Shown here in pieces: positions 17,104-25,291 of a stretch of 64,000 nucleotides of DNA (position 1 is the first letter of the stretch; the number at the start of each line of letters is the position of its first letter). Under the pieces are notes generated by a model. It saw nothing but the letters and a program-made list of their open reading frames with translations, searched no databases and was not told where the DNA came from. Made by a program: the position numbers and the translations under genes. The stretch comes from Candidatus Sysuiplasma superficiale (GTDB lineage: Archaea > Thermoplasmatota > Thermoplasmata > Sysuiplasmatales > Sysuiplasmataceae): positions 1 through 64,000 of the forward strand of contig JAGVSJ010000007.1 in the NCBI GenBank assembly GCA_019720975.1. The letters are read 5' to 3'.

Positions 17104-18201
17104 TCAGATGCCTTTTGCTACGGAGCGCTTCCCAGCCGCCCTCTCCTCGGCCCGTTCCACACGCTCTGTGCATGTGTCGCTGAGAGCTATGAGCATCCCC
17201 TTGAATGACACCTCCTCTCTGTAGAAGACAGACCATATCAGCTGCAGCAGCTGCTCATATGCGAAGTAGAAGAAACGTATGGTCACATCCTTCGACTTGG
17301 ACCTGATTGTTGCCTCATCCTGCATCTTGAATGCATTCTCTATGTTCCATCTCTGCCTGTATGTGGCAACGATGTCGTCCAGGTCTATCTCCTGCTGGTT
17401 TGTTGCGAATGCCCAGTCGATGCATCTGTCCAGCCTCTTCTCATATATCTGCCTGAGAAGTGCGTAGGTGGTTTCGCCCTTTATGACAGTCCTGTCCATG
17501 TTGAGAATGAACTCATGCCCAACCGTGCGCATGTCGCCGGAACGCATCGGTGCAAGCGCCCTCTTCACCGGTCCGTTCTTCGGCACGAATATGAGATACG
17601 GCACATTCGAACTGGAGAGCGTGAGCATGAGCTCGTTGTTGTAGAACCCCCTGTCGAACAGGGCAAGCCTTATAGAGCGGAACAGAGGGCGGACAAGCTC
17701 CAGCATGAACGACACATCGGCCGGGTTGCTGTACCCTATGTGCACCGGGATGGAGAGGAGGGGCACCTTCTCCGGCACATCCCTGCCGACGAGTGCGCAT
17801 GTGAGGAATTTGAATCTGCCCGTCACCGCATGCTCCCCTGTCCAGTTGTGTATCCATGCAGTTTCCACGCTGCCGTAGAACTCCTCGTCTGTATGGTCGA
17901 AGGCCAGGACGGCATCATGCTCCGTGAAGCCGGTCCTGGGCAGCATGGCATGGAGTGTCCCGAGATAGGCCCAGTATATGTCTGAAGGATTCACAGACTT
18001 GACAGCAAGATGAATGCTGTCTGCCCTGCTGCCTACAGTCTCCAGGTAAGTGTTAGCCATTGACGCTTTCAGCAGGTCTCTGTTGTAGTTGAAGCCTGAC
18101 AGCGTCGTCGACTTCGGTGTGAGGTGCAGTGCCCTGTCCACGAATATGTCGAGTGTTGTGAGCGACCTGTAGAGTCGCTCCCTGTTCAGCACACCCTGCA
18201 T
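17104..18201 (-). CDS. DDE transposase (ISH3/ISC1359-like)
   Basis: A 365-residue transposase. The first aspartate lies in AVLAFDHTDEEFYG, the second in RLALFDRGFYNNELM, and the glutamate in TYRQRWNIENAFKMQ, the YREK-like signature of the IS4 superfamily. The spacing and the HTDEEFYG motif resemble the ISH3 group of archaeal elements. The C-terminal tail is basic and variable. The gene fills most of the 1340-base element and shows no interruption. Confidence 0.88.
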   Translation of the reverse strand: MQGVLNRERLYRSLTTLDIFVDRALHLTPKSTTLSGFNYNRDLLKASMANTYLETVGSRADSIHLAVKSVNPSDIYWAYLGTLHAMLPRTGFTEHDAVLAFDHTDEEFYGSVETAWIHNWTGEHAVTGRFKFLTCALVGRDVPEKVPLLSIPVHIGYSNPADVSFMLELVRPLFRSIRLALFDRGFYNNELMLTLSSSNVPYLIFVPKNGPVKRALAPMRSGDMRTVGHEFILNMDRTVIKGETTYALLRQIYEKRLDRCIDWAFATNQQEIDLDDIVATYRQRWNIENAFKMQDEATIRSKSKDVTIRFFYFAYEQLLQLIWSVFYREEVSFKGMLIALSDTCTERVERAEERAAGKRSVAKGI

Positions 18202-18318
18202 CAGGGGTGGATTCGCGGCGGAACGTTATAACAGGATCGGCGGGCAGGCGGCAAAAGGGCCGGAAAGCAGGAATACAGGCATATTTCACTCGATCTTCGT
18301 ACGAAGATTACGATCCTG

Positions 18319-18331
18319 TTCGGAGGTTCTG
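18319..18331 (-). repeat. Right terminal inverted repeat of the ISH3-like element
   Basis: Reads ttcggaggttctg, an exact reverse complement of 16992–17004. It is followed directly by the second gaacat copy at 18332–18337. Confidence 0.85.
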
Positions 18332-18462
18332 GAACATGCAGAGCCGCCCGATTTCGAAGCCGGCTGCACTGACCCAATGTAAGGAAAGGCGTTGCGCGAT
18401 AACCTCATCAATTCACTGAGCGGAAGCAGTGGCCTTCGCATCGCCGTTCACCGGCTTAACAG

Positions 18463-18831
18463 TCACATATGCGGGATGATAATTATTGCGATGAACAGGT
18501 TTACAAGCACAATGATGGAAAGGACGAGATAGAGTCTGTCCCTGACGGCAGCAAATTTTCCTATCAGGAGTATAACACGGGATATGGGCGTGAAGATCAA
18601 TACAACAAGACCTGTATAGATTAGAGTGACACCGCTAAAGTGGGAGTATGCTTCGAAGAAATTGTAAGTCTTGGTGTTGACGTTTGAGTGCACATTAGCC
18701 ACACCGTAAAGCGGGATACCTGGTATGCCTCCCTGTATGAACAGGAGTATCACACCTGCTGAAATAAGCACGATGCTGATTATGACGCCTGTTATCAGAG
18801 AGTAACTGATCCAGTCCTCAATGTCCCTCAA
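18463..18831 (-). CDS. DUF1634 family membrane protein
   Basis: A 122-residue protein with three predicted membrane spans (about 10–33, 65–87 and 98–120) and a short loop rich in Asn and Thr. The opening DIEDWISYSLITGVIISIV and the spacing match DUF1634 proteins, almost always found beside TauE/SafE permeases. It overlaps the upstream TauE/SafE gene by four bases. Its role, perhaps as an accessory subunit of the exporter, is inferred only from this association. Confidence 0.85.
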   Translation of the reverse strand: MRDIEDWISYSLITGVIISIVLISAGVILLFIQGGIPGIPLYGVANVHSNVNTKTYNFFEAYSHFSGVTLIYTGLVVLIFTPISRVILLIGKFAAVRDRLYLVLSIIVLVNLFIAIIIIPHM

Positions 18832-19748
18832 AACAGACCAAGCCCCCTGAGGATCATCTGAACGCCAAGGATTGCCAGCAGAGCAAGAAATACCAGTCTA
18901 ATCCTGTTATTTCTCATCTTCACAAGGACACGTGTTCCAAACATCGCCCCAATCAGGACTCCTATGGCAGTTGGTGCAACAATGAATGGCTGCAGCAGAC
19001 CGTCAGCCCAATATATTCCGCTGCTTGTAGCGGCAGTGACACCTATCATAAAGTTGCTCGTCGTTGTTGTCACCTTTATCGGAAGGGCCATGGCATAATC
19101 CATGCCAAGTACCTTGAGTGCGCCAGAACCGATTCCCAGCAGCCCTGAAACAAATCCAGCCGCTATCATAACCATGAGACCCAGCCACCACTTTGAACCG
19201 TCGTAGTGAACTGTTTTCTTCAGCGATTCGTCATAATATTCACCGGAAAGGCCGAAGAAACGCGTGGACCAGTCTGGCTTTCTGGAACTTGGTATATCAC
19301 CTGTTATCTTCTTGGCAGTGGGATAGATGGAAAGCAGGAGTATTACTCCGAATGCAACAAAGATTATGCTTGAGAGATGATGCGCATAGATATATGTCGC
19401 CGTCAGCGAACCCATGATTGCACCCGAGGTTGTGCCGATTTCAAGACCAATACCTATCTTGACATTCGTCAGCCTTTCCTTGACATATGCGCTCGCTGCA
19501 CCGCTTGACGTGGATATGGTGGATATGAGGCTTGCACCTGTGGCGTATGCGATTGGCACGCCCACATACAGTGATAGAATGGGCACAAGAATTGTGCCAC
19601 CACCTAGCCCTGTCAGTGCACCGAGAAAACCCGCAATTATTCCGGAAAAAAATATCAGGAAGAAAAGAAGTACAGGTGCTATGCAAATCACCTGTCTTTG
19701 TTCCGTTGGAGGAGATAATCCGGTCGCAAACACATTGGTGAGAAGCAA
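18828..19748 (-). CDS. TauE/SafE family anion exporter
   Basis: A 306-residue permease with two repeats of the TauE/SafE fold. The first contains GFLGALTGLGGGTILVPILS and the second GFVSGLLGIGSGALKVLGM. Members export sulfite, sulfoacetate or related small anions. The annotated N-terminus before ICIAPVLLFFLIFFSG is poorly conserved in character, so the real start may be later. Proximity to a sulfonate/nitrate-type ABC importer suggests a sulfur-anion uptake and release module, now split by the ISH3-like element. Confidence 0.9.
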   Translation of the reverse strand: MLLTNVFATGLSPPTEQRQVICIAPVLLFFLIFFSGIIAGFLGALTGLGGGTILVPILSLYVGVPIAYATGASLISTISTSSGAASAYVKERLTNVKIGIGLEIGTTSGAIMGSLTATYIYAHHLSSIIFVAFGVILLLSIYPTAKKITGDIPSSRKPDWSTRFFGLSGEYYDESLKKTVHYDGSKWWLGLMVMIAAGFVSGLLGIGSGALKVLGMDYAMALPIKVTTTTSNFMIGVTAATSSGIYWADGLLQPFIVAPTAIGVLIGAMFGTRVLVKMRNNRIRLVFLALLAILGVQMILRGLGLF

Positions 19749-19975
19749 AATGATGCTGATCCTCCGAACAGAGGGTCGCCCGTCGGATTTCTGTCACTTT
19801 CAGCTGTGTGGGAAATACAGATGCTTGACTTAAAATTAAAGTCATTTGAAAACAGTAATCCACACATATGGCTCTCCAAGAATGTCAAATCATATAAATG
19901 ATTAATCATTGAAATGTATTTGCGCTGAGAAGCTCGAAATGAAATAGTATACGTTGCATATGCCGGGGAGGAGAT

Positions 19976-20956
19976 GTGAGAGTGAAGCTACTTGTGGCCG
20001 GACGTGTCCCGGAAGAGATGAGGAAGTTCATAGACAGTTCGTGCAGGACTGCAGGTCTGCAGCACACATATGTTTCGGATGCTTCAAAGAACGAGATGAG
20101 AGAATGCGACGTACTCTTTCTTGGCTTCGGCACAAGGGAGAGGCTTTCGGAGCTGATAAACGGATGCGAAAGGCTGAGGATGCTGCAGACAGAATCCGCG
20201 GGTGTGGATTACATTGATTTTGCGTCGGTACCTCCGGAGACTATTGTTTGCAGCAATGCAGGCGCATTCGCCGAACCAATCGCAGAACATGTGTTTGCGA
20301 TGATACTTTCCCTCGCCAAGAACCTGAAGAAAGGTGAAATGGCAATGCGCAATGGTATTTTCGGAACAGGTGAGCTTAGCCTGGAAATGAGGGGGAGCAT
20401 ACTCGGAATATTTGGGTATGGTGGAATAGGGAGGGAAGTCGCTAAACTTGGAAGATTGTTCGGAATGAAGATCTATGCCATATCCAGGAACATATCTGGG
20501 GAACCGCAACCTGACTGGTCTGGGGGAACTGCAGAACTCGACAGCATGCTCTCTGCCGCCGACGTTGTTGTGATTTCGGCACCGCTCAACCTGCAGACGC
20601 GGAACCTTTTTGACAGGAACAGATTTGACAAAATGAAAAGGGACGCAATACTGATCAATGTCGCAAGAGGAGGAATAATTGTAGAGGAAGATCTATACAG
20701 ACATGTGGTAGCAAATGAAAAATTCCGCGTGGGAATAGATACTTGGTGGAATGAGCCTGGCAAAAAGAAACATTTCACCCCCAGGTACGATTTCCTTGCG
20801 CTGCCTAATGTAATAGGGTCTCCTCATAATTCGGAGGATGTTCAGGGCATCGAGATGAAGGCTGTCAGAAGAGCCTTCGATAACATCTTTCGTTTTGCTA
20901 GGGGGGAAAAGCCGCTGAATATTGTGAAAAGGGAGGACTACATGGAGCGGACATAA
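19976..20956 (+). CDS. D-isomer-specific 2-hydroxyacid dehydrogenase
   Basis: A 326-residue NAD(P)-dependent oxidoreductase. The Rossmann motif is GIFGYGGIGREVAKLGR near residues 144–160. The catalytic triad is present: Arg231 in NVARGGII, Glu260 in WWNEPG and His284 in GSPHNSE. Length and motifs fit the phosphoglycerate/glyoxylate dehydrogenase superfamily without the ACT domain of SerA. The substrate (glyoxylate, hydroxypyruvate or a longer 2-ketoacid) cannot be decided. Start is GTG 19976, with GTG 19982 also possible. It probably shares a transcript with the gene starting two bases after its stop. Confidence 0.92.
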   Translation: MRVKLLVAGRVPEEMRKFIDSSCRTAGLQHTYVSDASKNEMRECDVLFLGFGTRERLSELINGCERLRMLQTESAGVDYIDFASVPPETIVCSNAGAFAEPIAEHVFAMILSLAKNLKKGEMAMRNGIFGTGELSLEMRGSILGIFGYGGIGREVAKLGRLFGMKIYAISRNISGEPQPDWSGGTAELDSMLSAADVVVISAPLNLQTRNLFDRNRFDKMKRDAILINVARGGIIVEEDLYRHVVANEKFRVGIDTWWNEPGKKKHFTPRYDFLALPNVIGSPHNSEDVQGIEMKAVRRAFDNIFRFARGEKPLNIVKREDYMERT

Positions 20957-20958
20957 AG

Positions 20959-21372
20959 GTGCCTTTGAGTGGAGTGCACAGAACGTTGATCATGAGAGTT
21001 GGGGAGCTACAGATCAGTATGAAGGATGAGAAGATTGGGGAAATGCGCAGGAGCATGTTCATGACGCTCAAAAACGAGGGATTTCATGCGGTTGCGGCGC
21101 TTATCGACGGGGAACCTTTGCCGGGAAAGATCAACGGAGTGCAGCCTGATCTTATAGGGTTCAACGAAAAGGGTATAGGAGTGGTGGTCCAGGTGGAAAC
21201 CTGCGAAACAGTAAGGAGCATAGATGCGGAGGAACGCCTGACGTCACTGGTGATGGTTCAGGCAGAGGGCCATGAGTTCAGGCTGCTGGTACCAACTGAA
21301 TGCATGGACAGGACTGTGGAATGGGTCAAGAGGCTGGGGCTTGATGAAGACATCGTTTGGGAATATTTTTAG
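20959..21372 (+). CDS. Conserved hypothetical protein, possible PD-(D/E)XK-like fold
   Basis: Up to 137 residues. The central part, GVQPDLIGFNEKGIGVVVQV followed by ETCETV, has the strand–loop–strand layout of nuclease-like domains (PD ... QVET), but the canonical lysine is not evident, so enzymatic activity is doubtful. It follows the dehydrogenase with only two bases between. Starts at GTG 20959, ATG 20992 or ATG 21016 are possible; the conserved-looking part begins at KDEKIGEMRRSMF. No family assigned with certainty. Confidence 0.6.
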   Translation: MPLSGVHRTLIMRVGELQISMKDEKIGEMRRSMFMTLKNEGFHAVAALIDGEPLPGKINGVQPDLIGFNEKGIGVVVQVETCETVRSIDAEERLTSLVMVQAEGHEFRLLVPTECMDRTVEWVKRLGLDEDIVWEYF

Positions 21373-21377
21373 AATGC

Positions 21378-22925
21378 TCATCTCCTGCTTTCATTGTATT
21401 CGGAATTGAGTTCCTCCATCACATAACGGCGCATGGCGAGCGGGTTTACTGCGTCCAGATATATTCTGAGATCATCGGGTGAAATTATTTTCAATGCGAG
21501 GCTGAATGCGAGATAGATTAGTATACCTGCAATCGCAAATATCAGCCCGTCATACCATGCCCAGTGGAGCATCGGAAGTACATAGGTGAGAGGTATCAGC
21601 AGTGCATATGAAAGCGAGGCTGCAAGTAGGAAATAGACCACGCTAGGATCAAAATGAGTATTTGCCAGCTTCCTCGCATGATGATGGGAGAGTGCATAGA
21701 TGACAATGGCACCTCCAAGAAGACCCACACCCCCACCTGCAGGGCCAAGTCCCAGGAGTGGTATTGAAGCAATTCTGTCCGGAATCGCAATAACCATGAG
21801 TCCGATTGACACAGCAGTCGACAGAAGAGTGATCTGTCCAGAAATACGTGGTCTGTTCATTCCAGTAATGAGGCTGCTCTTTGGTCCTGAAATGCTGCTT
21901 ACGTAGAGCCACAGCGCGAGAACGGAAAGAGAGCCTGATGCCCCTATAAAGGCGTTCGACATTATGACATGTAGTATTCCCTCAGGGAAGAATAACATGA
22001 ATGCCGAAACTGGAGCCAGAACAAACGAAAGGAAATACTCCGAGCTTCTGGTGCTCTCCCTGATCTGCACATGCTTACCGAGGGAATGCAGTTCAGATAT
22101 CCTCGGAAATATCACTGACGAAACGCTTCCTCCCAGAACAACAAATACAGAGGTTATCCTGTAACCTGCGTAGAAGAGACCGGCACCATACAGATGCCAG
22201 AACAGTTCGACAAGAACAACAGAAATGCTTGTGGGAAGCAGACCTATCAGGGAAGGAAGCAGGAGCGGATCCGCAAATTTTCTGTACTCGTGAATGATAC
22301 GCCTCGATGGTTTCCTGATCGGATAGCCCCTGAAATAATAGAATGTGACCGCGGCAGAGGCGACCCCTCCGATGAGATAAGTCCATACAACATCGATTGG
22401 ACTCAGCCTGGAAAATACAACAAATACTATAGCAGCCACCCTTACTATATGCCCCACGAATGTCCCTATCTGCGATTTGACGACCTCCCTCCGTGCACTG
22501 AATGTTGATGCAGGTATGCCCGCAAATGAATTGATCACAGAATAGGCAAGCATTATCCATATTCCCTGAACCTCAAGCGGTGTCTCAAAACCCTTATGAA
22601 GTATGTATATCCAGAAGAAGACAGTGCCAAAAACAAACGCTGTCATGAGCGCGGTGAGGATTGTTGTAATGAACAGAAATGCACCGTTGCATTCACCGAT
22701 GTCTGCCCCTTCCGATACCTTCTTTATATGAGCACCCTGGAACCCAAGCTTGCTCAAGGGCAGATAAACACCGACATAACTGACGGTGAAACCGATTAGC
22801 CCAATTGTGAATTCACCTGAAGGCATGAATCTGGAAACTGTGAAAATACCAAGATAGGCAACAACTGCCCCGATGAGATTTATGAGCGTTGAGAAAAAGG
22901 ACTTTCTCGCGAGCGACTCAACCAT
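21378..22925 (-). CDS. Polysaccharide biosynthesis flippase (MOP/Wzx-like)
   Basis: A 515-residue integral membrane protein with about 14 hydrophobic spans. The N-terminal GEFTIGLIGFTVSYVGVYLP and the ISGPKSSLITGMNRPRI segment in the middle are typical of Wzx/oligosaccharyl-lipid flippases of the MOP superfamily. It probably moves lipid-linked glycans across the membrane for surface glycosylation. No glycosyltransferase is adjacent. It converges on the preceding gene with a five-base gap. Confidence 0.85.
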   Translation of the reverse strand: MVESLARKSFFSTLINLIGAVVAYLGIFTVSRFMPSGEFTIGLIGFTVSYVGVYLPLSKLGFQGAHIKKVSEGADIGECNGAFLFITTILTALMTAFVFGTVFFWIYILHKGFETPLEVQGIWIMLAYSVINSFAGIPASTFSARREVVKSQIGTFVGHIVRVAAIVFVVFSRLSPIDVVWTYLIGGVASAAVTFYYFRGYPIRKPSRRIIHEYRKFADPLLLPSLIGLLPTSISVVLVELFWHLYGAGLFYAGYRITSVFVVLGGSVSSVIFPRISELHSLGKHVQIRESTRSSEYFLSFVLAPVSAFMLFFPEGILHVIMSNAFIGASGSLSVLALWLYVSSISGPKSSLITGMNRPRISGQITLLSTAVSIGLMVIAIPDRIASIPLLGLGPAGGGVGLLGGAIVIYALSHHHARKLANTHFDPSVVYFLLAASLSYALLIPLTYVLPMLHWAWYDGLIFAIAGILIYLAFSLALKIISPDDLRIYLDAVNPLAMRRYVMEELNSEYNESRR

Positions 22926-23066
22926 ATGATTTCAGAGACTATCGATACGTCTGCACTTCAATAAGCTTTTGATTGATCAGCGCAGTAGGGCCAGTGAAAT
23001 GGATTGGGGCAGAAAAATACGCGAGAAGGAGGTTAATGCTCCCATTGATGGCTGAAGGGATAATTA

Positions 23067-23171
23067 AGCCACTGGAGGGAATTGAACCCTCGACCTACGC
23101 CTCTTCGTATGTGATATACCAAGGCGTCGCTATAGAGTGGTGCAGTTGCACTACCACTAAGCTACAGTGGC
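23067..23171 (-). tRNA. tRNA-Thr (anticodon GGU) with two intron-like insertions
   Basis: Acceptor arms gccactg/cagtggc, T-arm gagggttcaattccctc and anticodon stem acgcc/ggcgt with loop ttggta define tRNA-Thr(GGU). U73 as discriminator agrees with archaeal threonine tRNAs. The gene is 105 bases, 33 more than the mature form. One extra segment of 14 bases lies in the anticodon loop near the canonical 37/38 site. The other, 19 bases, lies in the D arm near position 22/23. The second can form a bulge–helix–bulge: D-stem gct/agc, agtg/cact helix, three-base bulge gta and a gtgc/gcac hairpin. Its removal restores a normal D arm. Confidence 0.85.
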
Positions 23172-23391
23172 ACAGTGTGTGTGAGAAAACTGCCATCGGT
23201 ATTAACTTTTTGGCGTTGAGTACGGAACACAGATCGCACACCGCATTCCGTAAAACACATTCGGTCCGCAGCGCGAAACGTCCCGGTTGCTGTTGATTCA
23301 TCCGAAGGCATGGGCAGTTTCGGAGAAATATCAGCTAATGATTCGAAAATAATACTATATCCGAAGCCTGATTGCTGTTGGAAGTGTTAAG

Positions 23392-25257
23392 GTGCGCAAG
23401 ACAAAGAGCTCAATGACCTCTCTCGATGCAAAGGTGATGTCGAAAGAGCTTAAGTCCCTCACAGGGTCGTACGCGGAAAAGGCGTATGGCGGAAATCCAT
23501 TTTCCATACGTTTCAACACGCAGACTTCCAAAAGGGAACTGCTGCTCATGGACGGCCTCTTCCTGGCGCTCAGCGACAGGATTGAAAGGAATGGCGGAAC
23601 GGAGATTGGTGAATTTGCAGGGGCGGTGAGAAGGAAGTTTGACAATTCGAGGGTTCTGAGTGTGACTCAGAACGGTTTTGACAGGATCATCAGGATAGCA
23701 TTTTCAAGACCGGAAGGCTCTGAAATGATCTTCGAACTTCTTGGAAAAGGAAATGTGCTGATCGTGGAGAACGGCATGATAACGGCAGCGATGAGAACCG
23801 ATAGGAGAGGGAATTTTGAGGCAAAACCCGGGAGGAAGTATGAAGCACCATCCCAGAGATTCAACCCGATTGATTCATCAGATGAACAACTGAAGGAACT
23901 CCTCAGATCCTCTAGGGGTGACACTGTGAGGACACTTGCGACAATTGCCGGCCTTGGTCCTGATCTTGCGGAGGAGGTCTGCGAGAGAACATCCATAGAG
24001 AGGGAAAGAAGGCCGTCGGACCTTTCTGATGATGAAATAGGTGCCATAAACAGGACAATTATGGATATAGTATCCTCTGCGCTCGAAAGGCCTGATCCTG
24101 TTGTTTACTATAAAGGGGAGGCGGCTGTCCAGTTCACGCCTGTGCCATTCAGAATCTTCTCATCACTGGATGCAAGGAAATACGATTCGCTCAGCAGTGC
24201 GATAATTGGCTTCATCAGGGACAGGAAGATTGAAGCAGTGAACGCGGACGAGGAGCGTTACGCTCGTTTGATCAGGAGACAGCAGGAACAGATAGAGAGG
24301 TTCCGGGCCGACCGGGACGCTGCACGCGCTTTTGCATCTTCAATTTACGAAGATTATCCTGCATTCGAGAAGATGATTCAGTCGATAAGGAAGGGGAAGG
24401 AAACAGCATTCAGCTACAGGAAGACTTCAGGCGGGAAAGTGGCGATAAGTGTCGGGACAGGAGAAATAGAGATAGATCCGTCGATGGAGCCGAACACAAT
24501 TGCTTCAATGATATACGATGGCGCAAAGGAGATAGAACGAAAATTGCGAAGAGCAGAGGAGGCGCTTGCTGAGATCATCAGGAACAAACCAGAAGCAGTG
24601 CCTGAAGCAAGGAAAATTGTTATCAAGAAGGCCATCAGAAGGTTCTGGTTTGAGCAGTACAGGTGGTTTGTAAGCAGTGAGGGATGCCTCATCGTTGGAG
24701 GCAGAGATGCTAAGACCAACGACAGACTGGTTTCAAAGCATCTCTCACCAGGAGACAGATACGCGCACGCTGACATATATGGTGCTCCAAGCGTTGTTGT
24801 CAAATGGAAAGAGGGGGCTACCGAAAAGACGCTGGAGGAAGCATGCACATTCGCCGTGTGTTTTTCACGTGCCTGGAACTCAAAGATCGGTGCTGCATCA
24901 GCCTACTGGGTGATGCCTGAACAGGTGAGCAAGACACCCCAGACAGGCGAATTTCTTCCGCGGGGGGCATTTGTGATAAGGGGAAGGAGGAATTATTTTA
25001 ACAAGCTCAAGCTCGAACTTGTGCTCGGAAAGATTACGTACGAGGGAGAGACAAGGCTTGTTTGCGCACCTGAGAGCGCCATGAGCCAAAATTCGACTTT
25101 TTATGTCAGGGTGATCCCGGGAAACCGGACCAAGGAAAACTTGGCGGCGGAACTCGCTGATAAACTTGACGTCGGTAGGGATGAAATAGTTTCTGTTCTT
25201 CCGCCGGGAACCAGCGACATAGCTGGCGCCCCGATAACCCATCAGACAAAAGAGTAA
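23392..25257 (+). CDS. rqcH: RqcH/NEMF-family ribosome quality-control protein (NFACT)
   Basis: A 621-residue cytoplasmic protein of the NFACT family, which binds split 50S subunits carrying stalled nascent chains. The NFACT-N domain opens with MTSLDAKVMSKELKSL. HhH and coiled-coil segments occupy about 170–420, with a long charged helix around RRQQEQIERFRADRDAARAF. The NFACT-R domain follows, with RRFWFEQYRWFVSSEG and then GRDAKTNDRLVSKHLSPGD. The C-terminal CSAAxxxxxxQ-like region is also visible. The start is GTG 23392. It stands alone, with a tRNA gene upstream on the other strand. Confidence 0.92.
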   Translation: MRKTKSSMTSLDAKVMSKELKSLTGSYAEKAYGGNPFSIRFNTQTSKRELLLMDGLFLALSDRIERNGGTEIGEFAGAVRRKFDNSRVLSVTQNGFDRIIRIAFSRPEGSEMIFELLGKGNVLIVENGMITAAMRTDRRGNFEAKPGRKYEAPSQRFNPIDSSDEQLKELLRSSRGDTVRTLATIAGLGPDLAEEVCERTSIERERRPSDLSDDEIGAINRTIMDIVSSALERPDPVVYYKGEAAVQFTPVPFRIFSSLDARKYDSLSSAIIGFIRDRKIEAVNADEERYARLIRRQQEQIERFRADRDAARAFASSIYEDYPAFEKMIQSIRKGKETAFSYRKTSGGKVAISVGTGEIEIDPSMEPNTIASMIYDGAKEIERKLRRAEEALAEIIRNKPEAVPEARKIVIKKAIRRFWFEQYRWFVSSEGCLIVGGRDAKTNDRLVSKHLSPGDRYAHADIYGAPSVVVKWKEGATEKTLEEACTFAVCFSRAWNSKIGAASAYWVMPEQVSKTPQTGEFLPRGAFVIRGRRNYFNKLKLELVLGKITYEGETRLVCAPESAMSQNSTFYVRVIPGNRTKENLAAELADKLDVGRDEIVSVLPPGTSDIAGAPITHQTKE

Positions 25258-25291
25258 GTACGGTGTCAATTATGTTTGAAAGGGTGAAAAG

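Larger units (their letters stand above)
16992..18331 (-). mobile_element. Complete ISH3-like (IS4-superfamily) insertion sequence
   Basis: A 1340-base element with perfect 13-base termini: cagaacctccgaa at 16992–17004 and its reverse complement ttcggaggttctg at 18319–18331. It is flanked by the direct repeat gaacat on both sides and contains one intact transposase gene. Intact ends, a target duplication and an open gene indicate recent insertion. Confidence 0.88.
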
